Of a DNA stretch of 56,011 nt, positions 21,824 through 34,100 are shown one piece after another. Each line of letters starts with the position of its first letter. Position 1 is the stretch's first letter. The notes below the pieces were generated by a model. It saw nothing but the letters and a program-made list of their open reading frames with translations. It made no database searches and was not told the DNA's origin. This stretch comes from a virus, in the IMG/VR virus record IMGVR_UViG_3300021197_001910, positions 1-56,011 of that record; one strand, given 5' to 3'. Both the position numbers and the translations under genes were made by a program.

Positions 21824-24532
21824 TTATTCGCTAGGATTTACTATCCCAGAGTTTTTAAATGTCACGTTTAGATCAAGTTTTCTACCTGTCTTCGTGCTAG
21901 TTACTCGAATTTTGTAGGAGTTACTCCATACCTTATCTTCCAAATCACCCCCAAGGATGGTATCATTCGGCGCCACATTAACATTAGCAATTCCAATGTT
22001 TGGGACCAGATCACCATTCTCATTTACAGATTGTTCAAAAACAACCTGCTGAGTGCTTGGTTCTATATAAATAAATCTTCTGCCGCTTTTGCTGAATGTT
22101 TCTTGTGGCTGTTCAAACATAAATATGTCTTGTCTCAAGAAGATCTGTCCGCCATTATCCACCATCTCGATTTCAAAGATGTGTGTGGGGTTTGAAATAT
22201 TGCCTCGAATGTCGACTGCGCGTGCACAATAATAATAAGTTCTATTAGGGATGATATCGTCGAGTAGGTCGCCGGGGATACCAAATGTGGGGTTGATTAA
22301 AATCATCCCATTTTCAAAGTCCCCGTAGGAGGTGGGTTTAGTGTCAATCCGAAATAACTGATATGCATCCACGGGGTCGTCAGACCTAAAGGTGAGTGCG
22401 TTAGGGATTGCTCTGAGTTCCTCAAAGGTAACCTGTTGTCCAGTTTGAGCTAAGTACTCATCAACGTAGTACTGTTTGTCACTTTCGAGAATCGCAATCG
22501 GAGTCTGTTCAGTTACTCCGATGGAGGCGTTCAACAGAATCTTAACTGTGTTATTTGATCCGCGGAGGGGGTAGAAGGAGACGTCAGGCGTCACGGGGGG
22601 ACTATCTACTGTGATCACAGAGATGTCCCCAATAACATGAGGAACCAATAGTACTTTAACATCGGCCGAGTTGGTGAGATTAATCCCTTTTCTCAAAGGA
22701 GGGAGAAGATTGTCAACGGGAAGAATAGAGGTTTCTCCTGGTATGAGAGGTTCTGGTGGAGGCGTATCGTAGGCTGCGGCAGTTGTAGAGTTGTAGCTAT
22801 ACTCGTTGCCGAATACCAGAATCATCTTTTCTATCTCGTACCGATAGACCTGATCGGATTTAATCTGGGTGTCATAATAGGTGAGAGGTCCGTCTGTGCC
22901 ATCGAAGCGATTGGAGATAAAGTAGGTCTGCACTGGCGTGGTTTCGTCACCTCGATACTTCTTGACCACATACATAAGTGTTTCTACATGGCATGGCTGA
23001 TTGTCCAAGACCTCTTCAAACTGTCGTGTTACTTGTCCCACGAGTCCATGAGGAGCATACAGAAGATCGCCTGACTTCATGGCGTCCGCGATCGTCAACT
23101 CCGCATACTCATAGTCGGTCAACCTTGTAGCTGTCCCTATAGGATCATCATTATTTATGGTAGTAATGATCGGAAGAAGCTGGGGATTGGTGGAAATTTG
23201 GAGTGAGAATAGCTCCTTATCAAGATCTTCAAGGTCTAAAAGTACTCGATAACCTGAAGTATAAACACTGTTGGTATAATCCTCAGGATTATCGGAGCCC
23301 ATAGCTTTAAGGGCGGTCACAAAAGTAGCACTAATCTCGTCCCCATAATAGGCTTCAATGGCTTTTGCTTGCAATATGTTAATATAATCTGTGGATTGAT
23401 CGGCGACCGTTTGTAGAACGTTGGTCTCCATCTCATAGCCCGTGGGAGCCTGAGGAATTAGTGTGAGTGTATTATAGAATGGAGAGTGGATGGGTGGTCC
23501 CGAGCCTGGTCCGGAATCAAGAACTGTTAGATCAGCATTAAGTACTACGAGATCTTTGCTTGTAAGACTCAGAGTGCTAGTAACGGACTCTAGTGTTCCC
23601 TGCTGTAACACAGTTGCTAAGCCAGCGGCATACTGATCATAATATCGCTGGGCGGTATTTTCTGTTAGTCCAGTCTCCTCCTCCGTAAGCCACCCAACAT
23701 TGCCGGCGAGGTTCAGGGAGGTTTGGTAGCGATCGTTCAGTGGCTGAAGAGTGGTGTTTACCAGCTCAAGCTGCAAGTAATAGCTATTTGGCAGGATAAA
23801 CTCGTCGATGGCGGTTGCATCGATGAGATTTTCGTATTGAGGTACGGACTGGATATATCTCAAATATGTTGGTTCAATAGATAATCCATCGATCGATGCA
23901 TCACGAATGACAACATCGGCTGATGGCAAATAAAGGAGCATGGTATGGTCTAGTATAGACTGCCCAAGGAGTCCAAAAAGAAGTCCGTTGATAGAGAGAG
24001 CACTCGTTTGAAGTCCAGTGCCGGGGTCCTGATCTGCTGCAGCAATAGAGTCTATGTAGCCATCTAAGCGGCGCTCTGGAATACCATATACCGGAGCGAT
24101 CTCTAGCCACTCGGCAGGGGAACCGTAACTGTCCGCCATCAAGGGCAACTGATAGTTGGCACTCTTCCAACCATCTGCGCTATACGTGAGAGAGAGCCCA
24201 TTAAAGCTGACAGTGTACGCAAATGGTATATTAGTTCGAGAATTGCCGCCAACAAACTCAGCGGCTACGCGTTGTCCGGCCGCAACATCATATGCTCCAG
24301 CGTTGGCATCAGGTCCATTATCTAGGGCGTAACCAGCATTATAAAGGGTTGCTCCTTTGGTTCCGGTATAAACTGTCAGATATCTACCCAACATTCCGCG
24401 GATGCGATCAGTTATTCCCCAATCGTTACGAATCATAGGATGAAAGTCGCTGGGGTTGTTGGTACGTGTTAGTGGTCCAATTAGTCCTTGGTTAACGAGG
24501 CGGATTCTATCTTTTAGGCTGTTATTCGACAT
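21824..24532 (-). CDS. Large virion protein with FN3-like domain (902 aa)
   Basis: The protein is long and beta-rich. Near residues 710-800 a stretch with PNRTYYYCARAVDIRGNISNPT and FEIEMVDNGG looks like a fibronectin type III beta-sandwich, a common adhesive or spacer unit in phage tail proteins. The N-terminal part is rich in Tyr, Ser, Leu and Asp with no recognised enzyme motif. The C-terminus (SYKIRVTSTKTGRKLDLNVT) is another beta segment. It lies 2 bp from the start-side 892-aa gene. Tail/baseplate role is inferred from gene neighbourhood and size. Confidence 0.83.
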   Translation of the reverse strand: MSNNSLKDRIRLVNQGLIGPLTRTNNPSDFHPMIRNDWGITDRIRGMLGRYLTVYTGTKGATLYNAGYALDNGPDANAGAYDVAAGQRVAAEFVGGNSRTNIPFAYTVSFNGLSLTYSADGWKSANYQLPLMADSYGSPAEWLEIAPVYGIPERRLDGYIDSIAAADQDPGTGLQTSALSINGLLFGLLGQSILDHTMLLYLPSADVVIRDASIDGLSIEPTYLRYIQSVPQYENLIDATAIDEFILPNSYYLQLELVNTTLQPLNDRYQTSLNLAGNVGWLTEEETGLTENTAQRYYDQYAAGLATVLQQGTLESVTSTLSLTSKDLVVLNADLTVLDSGPGSGPPIHSPFYNTLTLIPQAPTGYEMETNVLQTVADQSTDYINILQAKAIEAYYGDEISATFVTALKAMGSDNPEDYTNSVYTSGYRVLLDLEDLDKELFSLQISTNPQLLPIITTINNDDPIGTATRLTDYEYAELTIADAMKSGDLLYAPHGLVGQVTRQFEEVLDNQPCHVETLMYVVKKYRGDETTPVQTYFISNRFDGTDGPLTYYDTQIKSDQVYRYEIEKMILVFGNEYSYNSTTAAAYDTPPPEPLIPGETSILPVDNLLPPLRKGINLTNSADVKVLLVPHVIGDISVITVDSPPVTPDVSFYPLRGSNNTVKILLNASIGVTEQTPIAILESDKQYYVDEYLAQTGQQVTFEELRAIPNALTFRSDDPVDAYQLFRIDTKPTSYGDFENGMILINPTFGIPGDLLDDIIPNRTYYYCARAVDIRGNISNPTHIFEIEMVDNGGQIFLRQDIFMFEQPQETFSKSGRRFIYIEPSTQQVVFEQSVNENGDLVPNIGIANVNVAPNDTILGGDLEDKVWSNSYKIRVTSTKTGRKLDLNVTFKNSGIVNPSE

Positions 24533-24533
24533 A

Positions 24534-27212
24534 TTAGTATCTCAACCCCCCTGTAGGTCGTGGGCGTCGTCGTCCAGGACGTCGGGGAGTCTCATTATCC
24601 TGATTGGGATCTGCTGTTATCGCAACTTTACTCGAAAGAGGCATATTGTTTGCATACAGTGTACCAACTGAGTCAACGTCTTTTAAGTTTATATTACCGG
24701 CTTCCACAAAACTTGTAAGGATTGTGTTGAAGCGCGCCCTAAAAGTCGGGAATGAAGGCTTAGTGAAACCAGGTCCCAAAGTAAAGAGAGAGGACAACGT
24801 ACTTAGTTGGACTATCGACGGAGCATCAAGTGTATTAGATACTGCAACGAGTCGACAAATTAAAGTTCGATTTGTTGCAGCTGCATCCCGTACGACCTTA
24901 TCCGTGAGAAGTCTCCAGTTCTGCCTCTTCACTCCTAGTCTCCTATCATACTCTGTAAGATACTGAACTTGTACTAAGGATCCAAAGTTCAAAATATTAG
25001 TCATGGCGTCGGAGTCTTCGATCAGTGCAGTATCTTGTTCAGCTTTGGCTAGTGCTATCGACCCCTGAATACTGTCCGTATTTGTCAGTTTTGTGATTGT
25101 CTGAAACTCGGTGATCGTTTTATCTATCAGATCTGTAACAACCGCGGCAGTTGTGGGGCGTGCTGTGAGCTTCTTAGATTTGGCAACAGATTCAGTAGAA
25201 CCAGAAACCCTAGTTTCCTCGGGAGTTGTGACTGTCGTGAAGCCAGAATCGCTAGAGAGATAGTTTTTGGAGTCCATAGTGGTAGGCTTAACAATAGCCA
25301 GATCAAAGACCTGCTTCCTCAGACTAGTCTCATTGGACTTAATCGACACACCAATAAGTGCTAGTGTCTCTTCTTTGTCTGCTGCCATGTCCTTATCGGG
25401 CTCTGGGCTAGTAACTAAGTTCAGCTCCTTAGTGCTTCGGAGGATTGACACAAAGTTGTCATTACTGTTTTGAAGAGTGGTCGTAGGGACTGGGTTGAGC
25501 TTTGGACCTAGCTTGGCTAGCTCGGGGCTCAGGTACCCTACCGTGTTGACACTGTTAGCTGTAGGGTTATTAATGTTATATTTTTTTAACTCATTTTTCG
25601 AGCGAGTATTCATAGCCTCATAGCTTAATGCTGGTAGGATATTCTTATTCTTGACCAAGTGAGATTCCAAATAGTCCAGACCATAACCCGCAGAGTCTTT
25701 TACCTGATACTTGTCAAAGAACACATGTGTGGTGCGAGAGCCGGCATCGCGAGTTGCGGAATAGATCTTGGAATGATAGTTGGGTACTGCGCTCGCATTA
25801 TTCTGGGTTGTAGAAATAGCTCTGTTGAGTTTATTTGTAAACTCTTGGATTGTCTCTAGGACTGAACCCTGATCTTCCGTCGCATGCAGTCCGGTAGGAG
25901 CTGTCAAAGCTATTAAGCTTTTCTGCCACATGCTAGCTGTCAAGGTGCGAAACGGTGCAGATCCAAAGACTGCCTGAACGGATGCCAAGTAAAGGTCGAT
26001 GACATCTTTATAGGGAGGCGAAGAAGGACTTTGGTATCGCGGGAGGACAGCGCTTAGTTGTTTTACTATAGACTGAAGTGCATCTCCGGTGTTGTCGACC
26101 AACAGAACCTCTACGGAATACTCAACCAGATTACCTACAAGGTCTTCGGTCTCCAGATCTTCAAACGAAACGTTTAAGATAGTATTGTTGTTCAAAGTGC
26201 TTGTGACCCTAAGTCCGGCGCCCAGTGAGGCTACGCGAGTACTCATCTTCTGCTCATTGAGAGCGCCATGTGAAGAGCGACCTGGAGTAAGTTCATTGCC
26301 GGCTGTGTCCACTGTAAGAATCTTCTGGTAAATTACAATATCTTTAAGGCGCGCTGCAGAGAGCAGGGTGCCGTTGTTCTTTATCAATCTTCCGAAGCGA
26401 GTGCTTTCAGCAGCAAAGCGGAGATGATCAAAAGAGAACAATCCAGTGATAGCGCCCTGACTATTTCGAGATAATGTCAGTTCTGAAAAATAGCTCCGAG
26501 AAGCCCCGGGGTCTTTTTGGCGCTCGTCAAACCTTAAGGACTTAGCTAATTTGATAACTCTCATATCCTTAGACTTAATATTCATAGCGGGGCGAGGGGC
26601 CATATAAGGGTGGGCAAACTCAGTATGACTAGCGCCGGCCATGATCTTCTTCTCATGAAGGTGTCCAGCTCCGGGCCAAATAGAACCCTCGGCGCCATAT
26701 CCAGCTACTGTCTCGCTTAGAATATACAGCTTTGCTTCTGTGGGAAGTTTCTTTTTATTTAAGAGTTTGTCGGTTACTATGTTTCCAATCGTGTATTGTT
26801 CTTGAAAGTTTGTGTAGGAAACCACAAGCGCATACAAATCGTCGGACCTCTTTACGACCCTCGTTGTCTCATATACATAATTAAATACCTGCTGAGATGC
26901 GAGTTCGGGATTGTTAGTTGTAATCTTGGGAGTAAAATCGCTTTGCGCCAAGCTTAGCTCGGTGCGTCCCTCTGCGTCGCTCTTTATGACCTCTATGAGG
27001 CGTGGAATATTCCGAGAAAGACTAACAATATCTGCTTTCTTATCACTGACCATTACATAGTTACCTAGTCTTACCTCTCCGGTGGGAGTAGAAGTCTCGT
27101 TAGATATTCCTAGTGTGACCACCAGGTCACCTTCCGTATTGGTATTGAGCCGTATCTCTTGAATATTTACAAAAGGTATGGGATGATTATATGGTCCGCT
27201 AGCAACTAGCAT
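24534..27212 (-). CDS. Large virion protein with His-rich motif and Arg-rich tail (892 aa)
   Basis: The 892-aa protein is mostly mixed alpha/beta with many Ser, Thr and Asn. Around residues 178-200 it carries WPGAGHLHE then GASHTEFAHP, a cluster of four His within about 20 residues that could bind a metal. Its last 20 residues are strongly basic (RRPGRRRPRP). The start codon overlaps the stop of the 309-aa gene as TAATG, so the two are probably translationally coupled. No known enzyme domain is visible. A tail/baseplate protein is likely from context. Confidence 0.83.
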   Translation of the reverse strand: MLVASGPYNHPIPFVNIQEIRLNTNTEGDLVVTLGISNETSTPTGEVRLGNYVMVSDKKADIVSLSRNIPRLIEVIKSDAEGRTELSLAQSDFTPKITTNNPELASQQVFNYVYETTRVVKRSDDLYALVVSYTNFQEQYTIGNIVTDKLLNKKKLPTEAKLYILSETVAGYGAEGSIWPGAGHLHEKKIMAGASHTEFAHPYMAPRPAMNIKSKDMRVIKLAKSLRFDERQKDPGASRSYFSELTLSRNSQGAITGLFSFDHLRFAAESTRFGRLIKNNGTLLSAARLKDIVIYQKILTVDTAGNELTPGRSSHGALNEQKMSTRVASLGAGLRVTSTLNNNTILNVSFEDLETEDLVGNLVEYSVEVLLVDNTGDALQSIVKQLSAVLPRYQSPSSPPYKDVIDLYLASVQAVFGSAPFRTLTASMWQKSLIALTAPTGLHATEDQGSVLETIQEFTNKLNRAISTTQNNASAVPNYHSKIYSATRDAGSRTTHVFFDKYQVKDSAGYGLDYLESHLVKNKNILPALSYEAMNTRSKNELKKYNINNPTANSVNTVGYLSPELAKLGPKLNPVPTTTLQNSNDNFVSILRSTKELNLVTSPEPDKDMAADKEETLALIGVSIKSNETSLRKQVFDLAIVKPTTMDSKNYLSSDSGFTTVTTPEETRVSGSTESVAKSKKLTARPTTAAVVTDLIDKTITEFQTITKLTNTDSIQGSIALAKAEQDTALIEDSDAMTNILNFGSLVQVQYLTEYDRRLGVKRQNWRLLTDKVVRDAAATNRTLICRLVAVSNTLDAPSIVQLSTLSSLFTLGPGFTKPSFPTFRARFNTILTSFVEAGNINLKDVDSVGTLYANNMPLSSKVAITADPNQDNETPRRPGRRRPRPTGGLRY

Positions 27213-28141
27213 TAGCAGGGCTCCTCGTTCTCAGTAGTGTAGAGGTCTCTATTAAGTCTCAAACGGGAGGCGTTCGACACCAAGGCTCTTCTAGATATAT
27301 TTAGTTCATTTACAACTTCTGCTGGCATTTCATTATCTACGAGTACATTCATATAGAACTCTACATTATTTACAGTAGACTGAATAAACTCTGTCGAACT
27401 TTCGGGTGTGTAGGATTTAGGAGTGAAGACTCCGACGCCATCTGTTCCGGAAGCAGAGTGAAATACTTCAATCTCAAAGTTCTCTTTTTGGAACTCCGTA
27501 TTATTTTCTATCAGCTCAATGACCAAATAGTTCTCTTTAAGTGCTAGCGAAATATTATCACTGCCTGGCACTATCTGACTTATCGACTCTTGAATGAACT
27601 CGCCCTGATGGAAAAAGGTCTCATAGTCTATCGTTATATCAATTTGAGGGATATACTCGTGGGTTCCACTGGGTTCAGACTGAAAGAAGCGTGTGGCTGA
27701 TGTGATCTCGGGCTCTGAAAGGACCTGAAGTTGCCATGAGGCATTATACTCCTTATCAAGGGACGAGTTGCCTAATGGGCTAGCGGCTAGTTTACCTTTT
27801 TGTGCAAACGGCTGCTGTACGTGGAAAGTGGAGACATTCTCGGCTGGGTCTGAGTTTGCCGTCAATGCCAATGCATCACCTACGTCTGTGAGGAACTGGT
27901 TTACGCGGGTCTCTACGCCTGTGCGATTTGCAAGGATCTTTAGCTTAGGAGTGTCGTACTGGATGCGGTTCGCAATATCATTTTGTACCTCGGTATATCC
28001 CGATCCGCTCACATCATATTGAATCTCATCATCAAAAAATGCGTAATAGACCGGATCGAGCTGCCCTATAGATAGGAGGTATTTTCCGTATTCAGTTAGC
28101 TCTACATCAAGAACTTCTTCTTTCTTGTTAAAGAATTCCAT
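27212..28141 (-). CDS. Structural protein with LTxxG...FxDDEIxY N-terminal motif (309 aa)
   Basis: The start MEFFNKKEEVLDVELTEYG leads into LLSIGQ and YYAFFDDEIQYD. The same arrangement occurs in the 313-aa protein (20845-21786), so the N-termini are homologous. The rest is Glu/Ser/Thr-rich with beta segments and no membrane helix. The start overlaps the 2881-aa gene's stop as TAATG, and its own stop overlaps the 892-aa start the same way. A role as an accessory subunit beside the giant 2881-aa protein is plausible but not shown. Confidence 0.85.
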   Translation of the reverse strand: MEFFNKKEEVLDVELTEYGKYLLSIGQLDPVYYAFFDDEIQYDVSGSGYTEVQNDIANRIQYDTPKLKILANRTGVETRVNQFLTDVGDALALTANSDPAENVSTFHVQQPFAQKGKLAASPLGNSSLDKEYNASWQLQVLSEPEITSATRFFQSEPSGTHEYIPQIDITIDYETFFHQGEFIQESISQIVPGSDNISLALKENYLVIELIENNTEFQKENFEIEVFHSASGTDGVGVFTPKSYTPESSTEFIQSTVNNVEFYMNVLVDNEMPAEVVNELNISRRALVSNASRLRLNRDLYTTENEEPC

Positions 28142-31100
28142 TAGTTATCGTCTCTCCTGCGTCTAGTTCGGTTGCGCTCGTTGCGTGGGGCGCGTCGTGA
28201 GGTTGGGGTTACCGTAGCTGTCTCAGTTGGTCCAGAGATATTTGAAGTTTCGTTATTAGAGGTGTTGGTAGTTCTATCTACATCAAGCGCTTCTGCCTCT
28301 GAAACACGAGTATTCTGTTTCAGATCTGTTGAAACGTACTGCACCTGCTCGTCCATCTTCGCAAGTTCAACCAGAGAGAAATAATCATAGGGCCAGTTGT
28401 AACTCAGTGGGGTGGTAATGTTGGGCGACAGTGCACCGACGCTATCTGTAACAAGTTTGCGGCGCGTTATTTCAAAATCTTTCGGCGCAGCCTTCTTGAC
28501 CTTAAAGACCATCCACTTGGTATCCGAGTCTTTGCTTAGTACTAGGTCGATGAGTTCTTTCTCCTCGATTACTGCTTCTTGTGTCTCGAACTTCTCTCCA
28601 AGATCGGGAGGAACGTTCTGCCAGATATCAGACACATCTTGTTGTGTTAGGTCCGCGGAGAATTCAAAGACATACATCAGAATAGGTGTGACTGTCTTAA
28701 ACTTGGTAAAGTCGAACTTGGGCGGGAATATATACTTGTTCATAGCTGCAGTGAGTTTGCGATAGGTGTTGGAAGTCTTGTCGGTCTCGGTGATTTCTAT
28801 GAACTTGCGACGGTTTTTAACCTCTCGGTACGGAACTGCTACAATAGCTTCTTCTAACTTGAACTGTTTCTTGACACTGCCGAGTCGGCGAGGGTCACCT
28901 ACCGAGAATCCAGTAATGGCGGCTAGAGAATCGTGAGTGGAGCCGGAGCCGGCATTAATGACCGCAAAGACGCCTTCGTCCGAGCCTGTAGGGATCTGTC
29001 CGTATTGGTGCCACATTCCTCGGATCTGTAGATCGTCTGCGCTGTCGCCACCAAGAGGGACTGATGAAGTTGGGGGAACTACTGTGTTTACACCGGCAAA
29101 GTTGAGAATAGGAGTCTCGAACTTAGATTGGATCAGCCAGCGATCTTTCAGACTAACGGTACCACTTGGTACCTCCTGGAGCGTATCCGTAAAGTTGAAG
29201 CAACTATCCAGCTGCATGATTGCGTTTTCCGATTCTCCGCTAATGTCAGTGGCGCCATAGTTAATGGTTCTCCCATATTGGAGTGTCGTATTGGCGAAAA
29301 TATCTTGTAGAGAAGGTACACCAGATTCCTGTGGAGTAAAGGTAAAGCGGACGTATCCGGGACCACTATAATAGGGCGGAGACACGTGAGCCATAGTAAT
29401 GTCGTTATTACTAGAGGGATCGAAGGTGACGAGGGGAGTGCCGTAAGCCAGCTCATTATTATACATCGTAAAGCGCTCCTTATCCGGGACTCCGGCAGCG
29501 GAACCTGTCTGCTTGGTTCTATAGAGCTGGAACTCCATCTTATAAGTCGATCCCGACGTCACAGGCAAGAAATCTTCTTCTCGTGCAGATTGGAAGTTCA
29601 CATTCCCCTCAGTGAATATGTCTGTTGTCGCACACAGAAAGTTGTCAATAGCCAAACGATAGAGTTGTGAACCGTTAAAGGAGTACATATCCAAATAAGC
29701 GGTTCGAGGATTGCCCAACAGGGAAGCGGAGATGTGCGCCAGACTACCAGAAGGTGCTGTGTCATAAATCCTGGTACCAGCGGAGCCACTTATACCGGGG
29801 AGTGCAAACTGATTGAAGTAGCTCTCGGGTTGATAAATTGCTTCAAAAGGTACCTTAGCTGGAACAAAGCCGCCACCCTTTGTGGTCTGGTTAGCTGGAG
29901 CATAGAGAGGCAGCGTACCGGTAACTCGGAAGTCCTGAGGAGAGGGTTGCGTGTTATCCCTATAGCTATAGAAAGTAGCATTGCTGGCTGCCTTCAGCTC
30001 AGTGTTTGGATTAGAAGATGTGTTCACCAATACAAAGTTAGAAACAGCAAGTCCCGATTTAATCGTGTTAAACATAATACCCGGAGCATACATGGGTTCA
30101 AGAAGTATTCGTAAAGCCTGGTTGCTGTCGGCTGAATATCCGGACTGTCTATTCACAATACTGTTCCCGTAAGACTGTGAGAAAAGATGAGCCAACTCTA
30201 GCGTGCGCTCAGCGGGGTAGAAACCCTTGTACGGCAAGAACTTAATCAGCGCGTCGCACTTCAATGCCACTTTATCTCTAAGGATCTTGAGATCTCCGGA
30301 GCGCTGGTCATTTAGGTCATCATCAATAACCTTAAAGTAGCGCAAGAAGTCGGCATTGGTATAAGTCTTATAGAAGTTGTCATCACTGCTATTCGGAATT
30401 GATGCACCCGTGAGGCTGAAGATATTGTCGATCGATGCGAGGAAATCCCCCTCATTGGTGTTGATGTAATCTTCCATCAACTCACTAACACGATACTCTG
30501 GGATTATCGAAAAGTCTTTGCCAACTGCTCGTATCTTTTCAGCATAGGTGGAATACTCAACATATGGCGTCTTGCCAGATTGTTCTGCTACGAGCCACTT
30601 GGTGTCGCCGGCGAGGACGGGAAGACTCGCTGTCGTTCCGAGAGGTACCCTCATCGCATAGGTGGGAGCTGCTGTGATCCCCGCTGCGGTCGAGCCCGAG
30701 TAGCGCGAGTAGGAGTTCATCAACTCACCCGCTCCATCGGTAGCATTGACGGATGAGGTGGTGGTATAGTTGAGATGCGCGTCGGTGGGCCAGACACTGG
30801 CTGATGCTATTGACTGCCCCATTGACCCCTGCTGTCCGCCATAGGTTAGGCTTCGCGCGGGTCGGCTGTTATTCCAGATGTTATTGATTGTATAGTTCTC
30901 GCGACCTCGTACTGCCGACTTGTAGGTGTTCAGCGCGGATGGATAGAGACGTTCTTCGTAGTTAACGACCACACTCAAAGAACTCTTAATGGTATAATCT
31001 ATAAGAGAGTTATAAGCCCTCTGAGTGTCCAGATCAATTTCTAGTCCCAAACGATTATTTAAGCCATTGTTGGTGAAATAATCTAGTTCATTTCGGAAAG

Positions 31101-34100
31101 GAACGGTCAGGACCATATTATTGGCCGTATTAGAATCTTCTGTGTTGTCTTCAAAATAGAAGTATAGTGGAGACGAGTTGTTTGCCACCGGTGCTTCGTA
31201 ATAGTCAACGAAAGTATTTGGGCGCAGTGGTTGTATAAAGCCCGTGTCTTTTCCACCCACTCTGTTGGGGACCTTTGATGGTGACAAAGCAGTACCGAGT
31301 AGATTAGCCTCTCGGAGCTTTCGAGCCACAGGGTTTTCGCCAGAGCGGATTTGTTTCCAGCTTGAATACCCAAAGGCGCCCCCACGATTATTTATCAAGA
31401 CATTAAAGTAGTCGGAGCCATTATTGAGTCCCAGATTCAAAGCAGAGTTATAATATGCGGAGCTAGCTTCTGTGGCCAGGGGGAATCCTAGGATATGACT
31501 AGACTGAGATACGGGATCTATCACCAAGGATCGGAGTCCCACAAAGTCTGAGGATACATATGTGCCGCTTGTTACAAGTTCAGAGAGCACAGAGGCACTA
31601 CAGCACGAGACCGGCTGCAGTTCCAGAATAGAGCGTCCGCTGATCAGTGAGCCTGTAACCCAACTATACTGTTGGGTAGATCTAGGGATGGCGTACTGAA
31701 CAAACAAGTTGTCATAGACTGCGCCTGTCACATATGTCTCGCCTACCTGCTCGATGCGACGTTGAGCGTTTCGGTTAGTCTTTTGCCACGAAGGTACTGT
31801 TACATAGGTTAACTCTGGCACAGAACCATATGCCGCGTCGGAGCCAAACGGTCCACAGTGAAGAGTAGATAACTGATTAAGTCCACGGTTCTTCTGGATT
31901 TGATCAACAACACGAATAGTATTCTGGATTGACGGGTCGAGGGACGCTGACCCCGAGAGGCCAAAGTTAATGACACGCTGGTTGCGATAGGGTAAAACAT
32001 TGTTAACAGATAGCTCTTCGTGAGCCGGCTCCATGTAGCCCCGAGACAAAACACTATAATCGCCCGGTGCGCTGAACCTGTTAACTATGATAGTCTGATT
32101 TGAGTTAGGTCCTGAGCGATTAGGAAGCTCAAACTCTAGATTACCATCAACATTTGCCGTAGATGTTGGGTCCAGAGGGAATCTGCCGCGGGTGGCTAGA
32201 GTCTCTGGATTGAGAGCAAAGACGAAAGACTGATCCTGGAAATACGGATCGTTGTAGGTGCGTCCGGCGGTGTTGATAACCTCATAGTTCTTCTGGTAAT
32301 TGCCGATTGGATTATGAGTTATCGTGCCCGAGAGGCGAGTATCTACAGAAGCCGTGGTCATCAAGATGTTCTTGATATTTAGCGGACGTTTGGCAGTCTC
32401 ATCACGGAATCTTTGTGCGGTGGGCACCTCGGGAAGGAAGCCCTGAGGCGCTGAGCCAAAGGGAGATGAGCCAAAGGGATAGTTAGGGGGCACAATCCCT
32501 ACTGTGCCTGTCATAGGTGATGCTAGGGATCCTAGCTCGACTCGGAAGCCCTCTGCTCGGTCATCGCGGGTATCATTACCGTCGTTGATTTCAGTGTGGC
32601 GATAGAAGCGGCCGCCAACAAACTTCTCGGCGAACGGGCCCTGCATCGGAATGTCATGACTCTGCACAAAATCATTATGCAAGTTAGTAATCATCGAGCC
32701 TGACTTATACTTGTTCATCACATGAACGTTATAGCCAGTCTTAACTGAGGAGCTGTACAAACTAAATGGCGCATATACGTTACCATCGAGTTTTCTTTCC
32801 TCCGGGACGTCGTTAATGCCAGGGTCCAGACCAAAGCCTAGACGCTGCTTAAGGGCGCCAGTGGGGAAGAAAATATCTGTGGTATCAATCAGCTGTTCGA
32901 CGTCTCGTCCAAAGCCCAGCATAATGTTTTTGGGGATGTTGGTACTTGGGACCGTTGGTCCATAGGGGGCCGTAGCGCCAAACGTGTAGTTGGGACGGTT
33001 ATTGTGGTGGCGTCCCACTCCGCCGAACGATACTCCACCGTCACCTGTCAAGCGGACGACACTGCCGACGCGGCGATTGTATGTCTGCTGGATGGCTGTC
33101 AGGAGATCAGATCGTGCTGAGTCTTCACGTTCTTGGCGGTAGCGATGCCAGTACAGATCTACGGACTCGGATCCAGAGAGGTCAGCAGCAGGGGTCGTAC
33201 CGAAAGGCGCGTGGAAAAACTTCCATGCCTTTGAGTATGGAGGGTTAGACGAGCCGAGCTGACGTCGTGTTAAGGTAGAGTTGGCGATGATGCCCAATCC
33301 GGATGGGAAGTCATCAGGCGAGGTGTTGTCGGTGGAGTCGCCATCCGGAACCACATCACCAGCAATTTCGTTTCCACCTACCCTCTGAAGGAACGGGAAC
33401 TTGTTTCGATATTTGGGGCGTTCAAGGACATGATTCTCAATCATGGTTGTCACGGCTTCGGCTACATCTGCGGAAGCTGGGACAAGTTGTGACAGCATTA
33501 TCGATAATGAAGTGTCAAACCACTTATAGAACTCGTAGAATTTGTCGAAGTCTAATACTTCGTTTTCTACATTCTCGAAGAATCGTTGGCGCATATGGGC
33601 CAGCTGCTTGTAGTGCGGTCGATATCTTTCAACGGGGTCGCCGATTAGATTATTGAAATCCTTGAGGTTGGCAAAATAGTTGATAATCTCTTTCGAGATA
33701 ACCTGATACATACTCTTTTCAAATGAGAAGAAGTAGTTGATGGGGCGGGAATCCGAAGTGAACGTGTCTTGATCCTCGGCGGACAAGACTGAAACCATGT
33801 CTTCGGAGTAAATGTGCTCTGGCAGATTCATTTTAGATGAGACAACAAAATCCTTGTCTATGGGTGTTGTCGATGAGGGAGCAAAGAAGGAGCCGCTCGC
33901 AGTATACTGCCTATTAAGGATCTGTCCTAGTAAGCCGAATCGAGTAAAATCTGCGGATCCCGAACTAAGGTCACTGACTGTGAACTGTCCGGCAGCATTA
34001 GACCCCGTGTTGTTCAGGAACTCCCAGTTAAAGACCAAAGTATCAAACTTTGTAATGTCTCCAAAGGATGCAGAGGGATCAAAGGGATAAGCATAAAGAT

